Shown: positions 48,376 through 60,572 of the stretch, piece after piece | Position numbering within the stretch: position 1 is the first letter of the stretch | Layout: each line of letters begins with the position of its first letter | Source of the DNA: Xiphydria camelus | Lineage: Eukaryota; Arthropoda; Insecta; Hymenoptera; Xiphydriidae | Direction of reading: 5' to 3' | NCBI GenBank assembly: GCA_963678675.1 | Contig: OY783196.1 | Span: 29,924,827-29,988,826 of the forward strand | DNA length: 64,000 nt | Made by a program: the position numbers and the translations under genes | The notes under the pieces: generated by a model | Told to the model about the DNA's origin: nothing | The model's database searches: none | What the model saw: only the letters and a program-made list of their open reading frames with translations

Positions 48376-48857
48376 CACTGGGAAAAAAATATGACAGATT
48401 TGACGAAATCAGCGGTCACGGGCGGGGAACGCAGATCAAGTTATTCGAACTAATAATTTGCGAGACTTGAGTACACTGCCCTCCCCTAAGCCAAAATGAC
48501 GTAACTCAAAACTTACCCATTTTCATATGTTTATGGTTTCCAGCAATTCTATACACAATCATCACGTTTCCTCAGCAAAACAGGCATATCTTGTACTCGT
48601 TTCATAGGATTATATCGAGAAGCAAATGAAAGAAAGAGATCAATTGCACACATAAAATGTTAATAATTATCTCACAATAACCAAATATTGAGACGAGTCA
48701 TTTTGGCTTAGGAGGGCAGTAAGTACAGCTTGTTTTCGTTAAACAGTTTCAAATCGTCATAACAAAAGTATTTAATTCAAGTTACTTCATCGGTGTCCCC
48801 CGCCTGTGACCGACAATTTAGTCTGATCTACATATAATACTACTTTTTTCTACAGAG
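48376..48857 (+). mobile_element. TA-type MITE (CACTGGGAAAA end) hosting a nested element
   Basis: TA precedes the left end CACTGGGAAAAAAATA. The right end reads TACTTTTTTCTACAGAG. Sub-terminal arms pair: GCGGTCACGGGCGGGGAACG with the complement of TCCCCCGCCTGTGACCGAC, and CAAGTTATTCGAACTAATA with the complement of TATTTAATTCAAGTTACTTC. The pairing brackets the nested element at 48475-48720. No coding capacity. Confidence 0.7.
48475..48720 (+). mobile_element. nested MITE with ACTGCCCTCC ends
   Basis: A 246-bp element with TIRs of about 26 bp (ACTGCCCTCCCCTAAGCCAA and AAATGAC; the right arm lacks two C). It lies centrally in the host MITE. Flanks are GAGTAC on the left and AAGTAC on the right, a possible 5-6-bp target duplication that is not exact. 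Superfamily unassigned. Confidence 0.75.
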
Positions 48858-49707
48858 ATTTACCGCGAGACGTACCGCGAGATTTAAGTCTTCACGAGTG
48901 ACCCGTACTGTGCCGACTGGCGATAAGTTTTGCGCGACTATCCCGGGAAAAGAAATCCGCGGAAAATTTCCATCGCGCCATGCGTCATACGAGCCGTTAT
49001 GCAGCGTTATATCCGGCGGATGCTACCGTTCTCAGATTCGCTTTAACGGAGCAGAGCCCCCGAATGTTGAAAGACCCCCTTAGATATCTCGCCTCCCGCG
49101 AAATGAACCCGCGCGTCGCGCGGTCACCTTAAAAATGCACGATCGAGCAATTTCTCAAAGGGCACTCCGCCGCGGCGACGTTGCGGCTCCCTCATCCACC
49201 CGTGGCGTCTTAATTATCCGGGATAATTAATTACACATAACAAGCGAACGATTCGCAAAGATTCCTCGTGGCTTCGCCCGGCGCCCAGCCGCGGAACAAT
49301 GACGCGGGAGCTCGCGGAATGACTTTGAGCGAGGAGAGCGAGGAGGATTGCTCGTGATTAAAAATGCACCGCCGCGGCCTATCCGCGCTCGCCTTTGAAA
49401 GCGGAGGAGAAAGCCGAGCGATGCACATCCATCGCGGCAAGAATTCCGCGCGGCGGGGCGCGTCATTATCGCCCCGCGATTCGCGAACGGCGAAACTTGG
49501 GTGGATGAAAAGTCCGGCCGGAACGGCTTCTTGTGCGAATTTGCGCTGCGTGCGCTCGAAATTAAAGGCAGCCGTGGGGGAGCGATGATTAATTATGCGC
49601 GTAACGAGACAGCGGAAGGGATCGCGATCTTATGCAACGCAAACAGCTGCAGCTCGCTCTAACCGAAGGGGTTAGAAGACGCGAATCGTATTTCCGGTAG
49701 CGAGGTA
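48858..49707. other. non-coding, no gene seen
   Basis: Nothing recognised. Confidence 0.5.
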
Positions 49708-49904
49708 CACTGAGAAAAAAAAAAGATTAAAAATTATTCCGTTAGAAGGATAATCTGAGTACGAAAGGTAAAATAGATCAAAAATTATCCTAAGGAAGGT
49801 TAAATTTTAAACCCTGGAAGGATAATTTTTCATCTATTTTACCTTTCGTATACTCACATTATCCTTCCAACAGAATAATTTTTAATCTTTTCTCTTTCTC
49901 AGTG
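49708..49904 (+). mobile_element. CACTGAGAAA MITE family A, copy 2
   Basis: A 197-bp element flanked by TA at 49706-49707 and 49905-49906. Its almost full-length inverted arms are CACTGAGAAAAAAAAAAGAT, GTTAGAAGGATAATCTGAG and TACGAAAGGTAAAATAGAT. It is very similar to 14045-14237. Non-coding. Confidence 0.9.
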
Positions 49905-51273
49905 TACGCAAATCAGGCTCCGCTGAGGGAAACGTTCGCTTTGATCGCGATTATCTCGCTGCCCGTGAACTTTTTGCCGCATCAGCTCCGTACATTCTCG
50001 TTCGTTATATTTCGATCTACAAAAAGTTCTGCATCAACGTCGATTCAGATGTTCGCCAACTGTCGCGATAACGGCTCCCAAAAGCGGACGTTGCCTTCGG
50101 TAGAACGGAACGTCACGCGGCTCTACTTGGAGAACGTTGACACTGTCAAAACACACTGTCCTGTATCGCCTCTTCTTCCCTTTCCTCCCTCGTACGAACC
50201 GGAAATGTCGAGCTGTGCGAAAAGAACGAGAAGCGCAAACCGATCGAACGGATGCCTCGTGATCGCCCCACTCGACATCATCGAATTAACAGTCGAGAAA
50301 ACTAACGGCGTCTCCGCGTAGGCGTATCCCTCGTCCGTGAAACACCCTCGAACGGGTAGACACGACACGCGCGAGTGGACGCGTCCAGTCCAAACATCCC
50401 TTCGTCATTCCGCGCGCTCCTTTACGACGCACGCAAACACGCCTTCCCGCTCGTTCGGCCGAGCAAACCTCATCTATTGCGTGCGCGGCGGGAAAGAAAC
50501 GTACGGGGCGAGAAACAAGCGGAGCGGTAGAAAGGAAGGGGGGGGGAGGGGCGAAATTTACCCGGGACTCTCTCGCGAGAACTACGTACGTAGTCCCTCG
50601 GGGGAGGCATCTAAAGCGAGAGCCTCGGCATTGCTCGGGGAAGCAGAGTCACCCCGATTTCGTTTGCGAGACGCAGCGCGTTGCCGACTGAAACGGCGTG
50701 CCTCGAAATTGATAGGGCGAGGTGAGGCGAGGCGGAGGAGTTGAGAGAGAGAGAGATTGAGAGCGTCGGCAAGCCTACGCGTCCGTGGATAATCGAAATC
50801 GAATGAATTCTCCCAAATGTTGCAGAAAAGTTTCCGAGTACGTCGCGCCGAGTCACTTCGAGGTAGGGTCGAAGTTTGGCGATGAGTTGAGGGAGTTTCG
50901 AAGTCTGTAAGGGAGCGAAAGCTGGACCGCCCCGCGCGAACGAGAAGAATTACTCGATGGGTTATCGATCGGTCTATGTAGGTTATGATGTAAATTTAAT
51001 GGGTATAGCGTGCCGGCAATGCCGGTCGGGCGCTCGATACATCGTTCGAGTACCTAGCTCTCCCGCCGTCCCACCCCGACTCTGCTCCGACCCCCCGAGA
51101 AACGACCCCGATTGGAAATCAATCATCGCGTCATTTGCATCATTTAGTCGTTTCTTTCGTCCCGATGTCTTGTTCGTTATTCGGCGACTGTCAGCTGTAG
51201 ACGTCACGGATTCGTCGGTATTAGACGACGATGCGAAGGAAGCGGCGCGGTAAGTGGTAACGACCGCGCGTAG
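49905..51273. other. non-coding, no gene seen
   Basis: Frames of up to 139 codons show no domain. Confidence 0.5.
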
Positions 51274-51851
51274 TAGACCGTCAGATAGCGACAGATTCTG
51301 GGGTGCCCCATTTTCGCATACAAGACTCGAAGAGGGTTGAAAAGTATTTCGATGTTGAGCAGAATGAAGGGAAATTTGCGAATGGTCCCTGGGGATAACA
51401 TATGGGAAATTCGATTTTTCTTGACAAAAAATAAAAGGTGTCTCTTGCCCATTTTTTCACACACAAGCCTTGTCCACTGAATGATTAATTAATAAAACCT
51501 GGCTTCGGAAAACCAAAGGCTTGAGTGTTGCAGGTGGTTGAAGGGTTGAAATAAGGGCGTGATCTTTTAAGGAAACATCGAGATTTTGACCGATTTTCCC
51601 ACACAAACCTTTGGTTTTCCGCGAAGCCAGGTTTTATTAACTAATCATTTAGTGAACAAAGCTTGCGTGAAAAAATGGGCAAGAGACATCTTTTATTTTT
51701 TGTTAAGAAAAATCGAATTTTTTATATGTTATCCCCAGGGACCATTCCTGAAATTCCCTTCATTCTGCTCAACATCGAAGTACTTTTCAACCCTCTTCGA
51801 GGCTTGTATGCGAAAATGGGGCACCGGAATCTGTCACTATCTGACGGTCTA
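51274..51851. mobile_element. long-arm foldback element
   Basis: A 578-bp inverted repeat with arms of about 250 bp and a spacer of only about 70 bp. It begins TAGACCGTCAGATAGCGACA, then GATTCTGGGGTGCCCC, and ends with the complement. A TAG triplet abuts both ends. Arms match at roughly 85-90% by eye. The open frames in the two arms are mirror images of each other and carry no transposase motif. Confidence 0.85.
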
Positions 51852-52599
51852 TAGTTAGACCACGCCGACGAGTAGTCGCGCGGTCGATTGATCCGCTACG
51901 ATCGATCCGCAAGGAAATCACGCTCCTGTGATCACCCGCTTCCCTTTCAGAGCCAATCTTAACTTTTACTCGTTTCACTTTTATTCATTTTCACGTACTT
52001 TTTGGCTCATCCTTCTCGCCTAGTTCTCGTCCTTCACCGTGCAACGATAACCGTAACAAAAGTAGTACTCGCGTCGACGCTTCCTTTTTATCGTCATACT
52101 CGGAAAGAACATGACGGCGTATATCTCTCTCCGGTAAAATCTTCGCTCGCGACTTTCATCGATTTACATCGCGCCGTAATCCTTCGGCGCGCAACTGCCG
52201 CGCGAAAATCGTTAAAACAACACGACCCGTAAAAGCCGACCTACATCCCGAAGAGCGCGCGCGTCTCTGAAAAGGTCCGCGTTCGAATGCGACACGTTTA
52301 CAGCGCGGAAACCCATCCACACGTATGAGTAACGCGAGGCGCGGCGTTCAACTCTGTCAGTCGAAGTGGAAGAATAAAGATGCGGCGTGTTACAACCACA
52401 CCCCCCCCCCCCCCCGGCGAGCCGGCGAATCACGCGGACGGTTCGCGCGCGAATTACGTCATTTGCCGGAACGACGGGGAGCGTTATGCGTTCCGCGCCA
52501 TCCGCGAGAGGCGGATAAGGCCGTGCATACGCGCAACTGCACGCCCCGCGGTATCGCGATGGGAAAGAAGACGATCGACACCTTTCCTTTATCTCCCCT
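51852..52599. other. non-coding, no gene seen
   Basis: Contains a poly-C run at 52401-52415; nothing else recognised. Confidence 0.5.
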
Positions 52600-52604
52600 G
52601 CAAC

Positions 52605-52730
52605 GATCCGCGCCATCCCGTCCGTTCCCTTTGTTCCACGCGGGTTAAATTGCCCGTAGGAACGACGTTATCGCGCGATATAGGCGCCCGGCCAATCCCC
52701 GGCCGCCGTAACGGAGATGCAATCGCTGGG
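52605..52730 (+). repeat. direct duplicate segment, copy 1
   Basis: Shares with 53935-54050 an ordered set of blocks: CGTTCC-TTTGTTCC, GCGGGTTAAATT, CCCG, CGA(C)-TTAT-GCGCGATATAGGCGCC, GCCAATCCCCG and TGCAATC. Similarity runs over about 110 bp. The copies are in the same orientation, about 1.3 kb apart, one on each side of the piggyBac-like element. Confidence 0.75.
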
Positions 52731-53036
52731 AACGCGAGGAAAGGTGAAATCCTGCGATGAACTCGCCACCGCTGTAATTAAAATCCAGTGGGAGAGCGCG
52801 ACTATTCGCTGTGGCCACGCAACGAGCGGTTAAACTATCCGTAACTTTGGTTTGACGCGGTATCCCGTGGAAATTGAATTATCCGGCGCGATTGAATTAA
52901 TTGCGATTTATGGGAAAACTCGACGAACCGACAATCCTCGAGTGATTACCGTTTCAAATGTATTCTCGACGGTGTGAGCGATACGTTTGCATGCGCGCTT
53001 TATCTTGTGGAATCTGCGGGAAGGGGTGAATGTTAA

Positions 53037-53557
53037 GGTTTCTCGAGCGGTACAGGGGCTTTTCCCCTGCTAGAAGTTAGTCCACTGAAGTACAGTAACA
53101 CTCTAAAGTGTGTTCTTCGTGCGATGTGGCAACAACGTTTGACGTACAGTAGTATGTGTGTATCTGTGAGTTCGAAAATGGAGCCCAAAACATCTGGTCA
53201 TGCATCTGCACGTCATGCAACGTTGCCACATTGACTTATCAAAGGTTAAATTTATAAAGAACAATTAATAAAAAATAACGGGCTTCTTAATGAACGTGAA
53301 AATTGGTACAGATGATTTTAGTTCGTTAAACTTGCTGTTGAAAAAATTTCCGAATTTTTTCACTATTTTTCTCAGAAATATCGCGGTTTGTCGGTTATAA
53401 CCCATAAGAACGTATGTTATTTTGTTATTCAAAAATCTTTGCAACGAGCTTCTTAAAAGACTTGAAAATTTAACTGAATTTTTTTTTTACTTCAATCTAC
53501 CGAATGCAATCATTTTCAAGCATTTCTCGCTATTTTTAGTATAACGCTCGAGAAACC
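53037..53557 (-). mobile_element. piggyBac-like MITE, copy 2 (TTAA target duplication)
   Basis: A 521-bp element bounded by TTAA at 53033-53036 and 53558-53561, with ends GGTTTCTCGAGCG in inverted orientation. It is nearly full-length homologous to 2779-3301 on the opposite strand, with small indels. No transposase. The AGGGGCTTTTCCCCT hairpin near the left end is conserved in both copies. Confidence 0.88.
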
Positions 53558-53934
53558 TTAAAGAAAGGATTAGATCGAAATTTAACCCGTCGAAATGTTA
53601 ATGGCAACGAAGCTGGCTGATCTTTTCAGCGTTACCTACGTTTCGGACGCGAGCCGACCTCCCTTAGCGAATGTAAAAAAGAAAGACTCTCTTCGAACGA
53701 GAATAATTGGAATTTTATATATCTTACAATCGAGTCAACCCGAACTGAAAAAAAAACCTTCCTCATTCCTTTTCTCTCTCTTTTCTCCCCTCAAACTTTC
53801 TCGAACGAACAAACATTACACACACGAGTTGACGGTGCGAGTATCCGCGCCACCGTCGACACCACCGAAAGAAAAAGGACGAAATAGACGAGAGGGGCAC
53901 CGTTTCTTTATCTCTCGCCGGCAAGGACACGCCG

Positions 53935-54050
53935 TCCCACCCCGTTCCTTTTGTTCCGCGGGTTAAATTACCCGGAGAATCGACATTATTGCGCGATATA
54001 GGCGCCAGCCAATCCCCGCGCGGCGCAGCGAAGCTGCAATCATCGCCATC
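53935..54050 (+). repeat. direct duplicate segment, copy 2
   Basis: Counterpart of 52605-52730. The core GCGCGATATAGGCGCC is identical in both, followed by GCCAATCCCCG. It could mark a small segmental duplication or a repeat family with other members outside the window. Confidence 0.75.
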
Positions 54051-56847
54051 GACCCGCGTGCGCGCAGCGCCACTGAATTTTATTGCAAACCGAATCGATC
54101 TTCAACTTCTCCCTCCTCCCCCCGATTTTCCAGTCCCCCTGTTCGTCGCCTCGATCACCCCCTTCGCTTCTTCCCATGAAATTGCCCCCGCAGCGTTTAC
54201 CGCCCTTCGCGCGGTCCTTGCCAGCCATTCGCGCGTTCCGATCGTTCCACTCTGTAGATACCGTAAAAAAGGAAAAAAGAAATCGTCGCCAAATGGCAAT
54301 ACCGTCTCCGCCGCTCGCAATTTTCGAATTTCGATCCTCGCGCGCTGCGCGTCGCGCAAGAGACAGCGGCGCGAAGGAATTGCGGAGAGAAATTTTGAGG
54401 AACGAGACGTTTCGTGGAGCGAGTTTGAAATTGTTTCGGCGCGCTCCTCATTTCTGCTTAATTACGAAATACGGGAAATATTAATTACAGTTGCCGCTTC
54501 GCGCCGCAAATCAATTTGGCTTTGACTCGTGCGCGAGCGCGTGCGAGGGTCGCGATCGAGAGCGGGACAAGTTTACTCGCTGTACCACTGTTGAGCAATT
54601 CTAATTATGTCGAATCTCCTCTGTCTTTGAGCGGCCTTTCGGAAGAGTCCTTCTCTAATTGCTCCGTCCTTTCGCACGCTGTTTCTGACGGCGTAATTGA
54701 ATGTGCCTGTGAAGGACGCCGTTAAGAGCCCTGCACTCGCTGTAAGGGAACCGAACCTGCGAGGGTGTAATTTGCGCGATACCTTCGCTCCTTCCGCAAG
54801 GTGAAACTGAAAGGTTAAATGTCCGTGTGTGCATCTATATTTCGATTTTTTTTCGAGAGAGAGATAGAAGAAATCTCAAAGTATACGTACACACCCCTTA
54901 CGATTTTGCCTAAAATCGAAATTCGCAAAGATCATTCCCCCTTCCGTGGAATAATTTTTCCGTCCAATTCCCTTTTACTTTTAAAATCAAGAAAATTTAA
55001 CGGCGCAATACTCGTATTCATGCGGCCTTCTCACGCCATTTCTCCGCTGCGATAAATATTTTATTTCCGTCACAATATCGCCGAAGCCATCCTCTCACCG
55101 GAACGCAACGTTTATGTCACGCGGTCAAGTACCTTCGCGCGGCAGTGTACGCGTACAGTTAACGTCCGTTGTACCTATTATTCCGAAATGGGTTGGACCC
55201 GCTATAAAAAAAAAAGCAACGAGAAAGAAAGACTTTATGTACATCCCCGACCGTTCGCCCGACCCGACGAGTTCTCGAGCCGGCTGCTCGTGGAAATTTC
55301 AACTTGCCGCGGCGGCTAATTCGCCGAACTGGCATTCCGCCAAAATGAGATTTTCGTGAAATCGTCGTTCTCCCGAAAAATCCCATTCCCGCGACGCGAA
55401 CGCTCTTTGGCCGAGTGGCCAAACGGCGGTTTGAGAATTTGCCAATTTGAGAAAGTGGTGGGAAAAAGTCCACATCTACGTTAACCTGTCATTTGACTTT
55501 GGAACTGCGGAGGGAACGATTATCCTCGTTTCTTCCTTTTTATCGTACGTCAACTTCCGCCATCGCACACACATGTGACATATATATATCTATATATTCA
55601 GGGCACCAATGGTCCAATTGATCGAACATCGCAATCTGGGTGAACCACTTTATATTACATCCGCACGCGATAATTTACTTTGCCGCGCCCCGATCAGAGT
55701 CGAAACGACGTATCGTGCGTGTGTGAACCACAATTACGCTTCATCATATTGCGTATAACGCGGTCGACGATTGGTACCAACTATCGACGCTGGTATCCTA
55801 CCTATACGCGACATATCGATCCTCCGGTCAATTTCATCGCGCCTATCGGCCAACGACAAACGATTCTCATTGAATTACCGTCATTCGAAAAAGCGCCGTC
55901 GAATCTCCCCCAAGGTCATACGACGCGTCGTACCTTCGTTCGCGCTGCAGAGCTCCGCGACCCGTTTCGAACCCGTCAATCGTTATTTTCCTAAAATTCG
56001 GATTATCCCGAAACGCACTATTCTCTTCTTTCACCCCAGCATGTATCCAACGCCAGCGCAATGCCCGCACCTGCATGTGCCCGACAAATACTCGGACGAA
56101 TGGAACAACCGCGATACGAGCCGGTGTCTCGTTTTCATCGAATTACGAGGTGCTCAACTGCCGCCGTCGCGTCCGTTCCGTTCGATGAATATCGGCGGAG
56201 TATATATCGGCCGATAATGACACCGTCGACAGTCGATGGCGTGTATAAAGTATAGCGCCGATCAGGCACGGACGATTGTAATCTCGTTCGAGCTCGCTGC
56301 GCAGTTTTATCGGCCTTCCGAGTGCAGTTATCGCACTTCCGCGTTAAAAGTCGTCATGCTTGCCGCGCGATAAATAAGAATCGCTCTCGGTAAACAGCGC
56401 GGCGGAAAATTTGCCGTCCCGTCCGGAAACCAACCGCGGTTTTCCTCGTTACTCCGTTACAGCGGAAAATTGCGCGAGGAACGCTGAGACGATTGTTTCC
56501 GGTCGCGTGTAGCGCTCTCCTATTAGTTGCAACCGTTAATTTGACCCACCGCGAGTCCTGCTCGGATTATATAACGGTAACCGGGATCTGCTGAACTTTA
56601 TTACATAACCGCGACGCTCACGAACGCGTCGTAACCCAGTACCGCTGTAACCGATGTCGTGTTAACGACTGGGAATCTCGGAAAGCGATTTCGCGCCGCG
56701 CTACAAAATGCAGAGAACGCGCGTTACTCGATAAGTACAGTCCGCGTACAGCGGTTACGTGATACAGGGGTAATCGCAAATCGGAGGAATGTTCATTGCG
56801 CTTGGACACGCCACTGCTTATTACCCGTGAATGCGGAGGACTGTATA
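54051..56847. other. non-coding, no gene seen
   Basis: Overlapping domain-less frames on both strands; nothing recognised. Confidence 0.5.
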
Positions 56848-57315
56848 CACTGAAAAAAAAAAACGATTAAAGTAATAAAACACATCTAATTATACGAGTT
56901 TAGTTATTCTGACCAAAATACTAGCACGTTGAACTAAATATTTAATTACTCTGACTACACCGAGAAGACAGTTTATTTCTAGTTAACAAATGTTTATCTG
57001 AATATGACCAAATAAACATTTTATTGGACCAAATAAATATTTGTTAACTATTGCGATATTTACTTGACACGATTTCATCATCAGAGGCAACTATTTGAAT
57101 GAAACAGACATTTTAATGATTAACATATATTTTCTCGAAGAAAGTACATTTATTCTCGATTAATAAACAGGTTTTTTTCGGTGTACATGTCTAGTTATTC
57201 TAACCAGAAAAAATGGTCGGTCAAACCAAACAGATGGAGGATCCATATTTCACCAAACGATTCGTTTATGGTCTCCAGGGTTTTGGTTTGATTGACGAGA
57301 TTTTTTCTCTCAGTA
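56848..57315 (+). mobile_element. TA-flanked MITE related to 10637, host of a nested MITE
   Basis: TA precedes CACTGAAAAAAAAAAACGAT and follows GATTTTTTCTCTCAGTA. It shares GTTATTCTGACCAAAATACT, ACTAAATATTTAAT and GTCAAACCAAACAGATGGAG with 10637-10864. It is interrupted by another TA element at 56957-57183; the 10637 copy lacks that insertion. The open frame at 57213-57566 runs out of the element and is not considered coding. Confidence 0.75.
56957..57183 (+). mobile_element. nested TA-flanked MITE
   Basis: A 227-bp element with TA at 56955-56956 and 57184-57185. The left end CACCGAGAAGACAGTTTATT pairs with the complement of AATAAACAGGTTTTTTTCGG and TG. AT-rich, non-coding. Its ends again resemble the CACTGAGAAA group. 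Confidence 0.8.
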
Positions 57316-60300
57316 TACAGACGCCTGATCTCCACAGTTGCTCCGGTAAAAAGCGAGTCGATAAAGAGAGAATCCTCTTCCACATTGTTACTCGTCGGTC
57401 TGCATACTTTATTCAAATACTCGACAGCGTCGTACACTGCGTCATATCGAAGCCAATAAAAGGTTCACCCTACTCTGGATCGACCCTCTACAGCGCGCAA
57501 AAATCTACTAACGTAATCTCCGAGATCCACACCGGCCCCTCGCCGAGGGCGTTACGGTGCGTTTAAATATTTACCGACGACGAGGTAGACACAGCCTACG
57601 TCGTTGGGACGACGTAGACTTAAGCACAACTCCTCTTCCGTTTTTTTACCCAACCGCCCACCGCTATCGCGCGCGATCCGATGTATAGTATGCGCGTAGT
57701 CGATAAGTCCCGAACGGTCGTCACACGGCGGTCGAAGAATAATATTGACGATTGACCTATCGCCGCACTCGATATTCAGAAGCAATTGCTATTTCGTACC
57801 CGCGACGGACTCCTCGTTCGGCCGCTGCGACGTCGTTCTTTCCGCTCTGACGTCTAAAACTATATATATGGAAAGAGAGGTACATACGGCTTTTCAATTT
57901 CGCAAGTACGCCCATAACTCGTGGAATATCTCGGTGTTTTTTCCTAAATGCAGGCACTTGGTCATTTTTTAAATGATTAGTCTTTTTTTCTTTAATCAAA
58001 TCAGTAGAAAGTTATTTTTATTTTTAAAAGTCATTGTTTTGAAGATCACGTTCTTTAATTCGTCAAATAATTTCACGATAGCCTCCTGTCGCTAAAACGC
58101 TGTAATAATTTGTATGAATTCTTAGTGTTGAGACGGTCATGCTATCAGTGTCCAGATTCTATAAATCGTTATAATGGTGCATAACGAGCAATCGGTATCA
58201 TTACGCGTGTTTCTTGTAGTACGAGAACAGGTTTATCATGGTATTTGTTCGTTAAAGAGAGATTAAATTTATTATCTTCCATACCTCATAATATGTCGAT
58301 ATGTTCTTATGAAAATAAATTACTTCAATTATAAATCTCAATCACTTTCTTTCGATATTATTTCCTAGAAACTTTACAAACGCCATCAGGCCGTTTTTTC
58401 TCATTCCTTCGTGATGCTCAAATGGGGAAAGATTGGTCATTTTTTGGTAATTTTTATTCAAATAAGGAGTCGTTAAAGCCCACTATTTTTTAAGATCCAA
58501 CTGGATGGGAGCTCTGTAAATGTAATTGTGTAGTAGAGTAGCGCACGAGTATCGACGAAAACAACGTAGCGAAGGGGAAGGGAGGAGGAAAAGCGAATAA
58601 CGAAATTTTAAATCGCGCTCGCCCGCGTAGGCGGATACTTTTCCGAGATAAATCGCGCGCGACAGACGTCACTCGATGATGGAAAACATTCCGATGGAAA
58701 ACATCAGCGAGCGAGGGTGAGCACGCGACTGACACTCTTCGATTTCCTTGAGGGGGTGTGGGGAGGACGGGTGGAAAACAATCCGCCCTGGTGGATGGCA
58801 CCGCCGCTTCAATCAGACAAAGCCGATTTCGCCGAGTCGATAGGAGCGGATAGGTACTCTTGAAATTGCCGACGAGCTACGCCGTATTTAGTTCGACGGT
58901 TAATTTCTGGAGGTCGGCGACTGGAACATCATTAAATTTAGCGTTTACCGCAATCCTATTTTAATTCGAATCTGCTCATTATTTCATGGGGACTCGTGAC
59001 GTGACGTTCGTCGAATCCCATGAAAAATCACTGCGTTATTCACGGGACATTTTCTATAATTTACAGATTCTATAAATAACTTTCAATCGCCTCGAATCGC
59101 ATGAAATTCGATCGGCACTAATTCAAATATGTGACAATTAAAACGAGGGGGGTGCGCCAAATATATTTTTCCGTCGAATAAATGTCTGTAAATTTTGCCA
59201 CCATATTTCTGGCGATTTAATTGATCGTGTCTCGCGCTCTCGATAATTAACGAAATTCGATCGCTTCGATGCAATATTTCGTTTGCATCCGCAGTCGCAC
59301 GTTTAATTAAATCCGTCAAACTTCTCTCTCTGCCTCTCTCTTTCTCTCGTAGTCAGCGATACATTATATACGACGAAGTGCGTATGTAACGTAAGGATAC
59401 AGGATGCCGTACGCTGTCACGCGGATACAGAGAGACGCTCGATACAATCTGAGCCTTACGGCGTCGTTTCGTGCGCGCGTTTCAATAACCATGCCAACTG
59501 CGAGACGAGAATTTCAATATCCAGCTCGGCGTCGGCTATCGTTTAAAGTTGTATTGGAGTTTACCAGCGCTTAACAGAATCGCGTACAATGGCGCCATTA
59601 TTCCCCGCGTAACGCGTAGCAGTCGTGTATTATAATAGCAAAAATGTACACAGACATAATGACGCCGCGAGACAAAGAGAAATTCCAAACGAACGAACTA
59701 ATTCTCGATATCCAAAGCCATTCGGGTGGAAGGAAGAGCGGAAAATGAGTTTGCCAACTAATTCGGGCTGCGTTTACTTATACCCGGCAATGTTTGCCGT
59801 CCGGAGAAACGTTCCGTTGAGAAGCGGTGGAATATTTCGCTCGTCCGAAGGAATATTTAGTTTAAGAATGTACGAAACAATTTCGCTGCGCAGATTGCAT
59901 CGGTACGATATTCCTATCGCGATGCACTCGGTTTCGCTCGCCACCAGTTCTCCGTGTAACGTACATGAGCGTGATTACGATTTCCTTGTCAATCGTCACC
60001 GCATGCCAAACGCGTCGCTGCGATATGCCATTGTCCATCGAACGTACCGATCAGACCTATACGCACGTTGCATTCAGTGCCAGCCACGAATTTCGATTTC
60101 TGACCACACGTCACGCCGCATCCGCTGTTCGCATTCGGTATGGTTAGTTCCGTAAGATTATCAACGATGTGTGTTCGATGATACACCATAGTAGCCTATA
60201 CCTGATCGATTGACGATACCGTAATCTGACTATGTGTCGCATCCATCGAGATGTAAATGGAACGAAATGTTGAAAATCTTGAAATCAATACGATCTCTAA

Positions 60301-60572
60301 ATTTTGAACAATAAAAGATGGAAATACGCGTCAAATAGAAAGCCTAACGTTTATTCGAACAGCTGCCACAAGTAAGTATATAAATTTCATACTCATTTGA
60401 CGATGCGGCAAGAGTGTCGACGGAACGACTCTTATCGCGTATATATGTACTTCACTGGAAAAAAAAAGAAAATGGAAGAAGAATTATCAACAACGAAAAA
60501 GTGGAAGAAGAGGTACAACGGGGAGCGACAACCAGAAGAGCGAAGAGAGAAGACAGAAGACCAAACTTAACT
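57316..60572. other. non-coding, presumed cpx intron
   Basis: An AT-rich stretch at 57950-58500 and CpG-rich DNA elsewhere. No exon recognised. The purine-rich 60460-60570 segment just before the miR-929 hairpin has short frames only. Confidence 0.45.

Noticed and set aside
47936..48394. Rest of the 207-codon frame starting at 47771
   Set aside because: Arginine-rich composition like background frames, runs into a MITE, no domain or splice structure.
49902..50321. 139-codon plus frame after the 49.7-kb MITE
   Set aside because: No domain; starts at the MITE boundary and composition is that of background.
55403..55440. Second tRNA A-box-like TTGGCCGAGTGGCC
   Set aside because: No matching B-box or cloverleaf downstream.
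60470..60571. Short acidic/basic frame (MEEELSTTKKWKKRYNGE...) just upstream of miR-929
   Set aside because: 33 codons in a purine-rich stretch; superficially complexin-like composition but no alignment to the C-terminal complexin exon.
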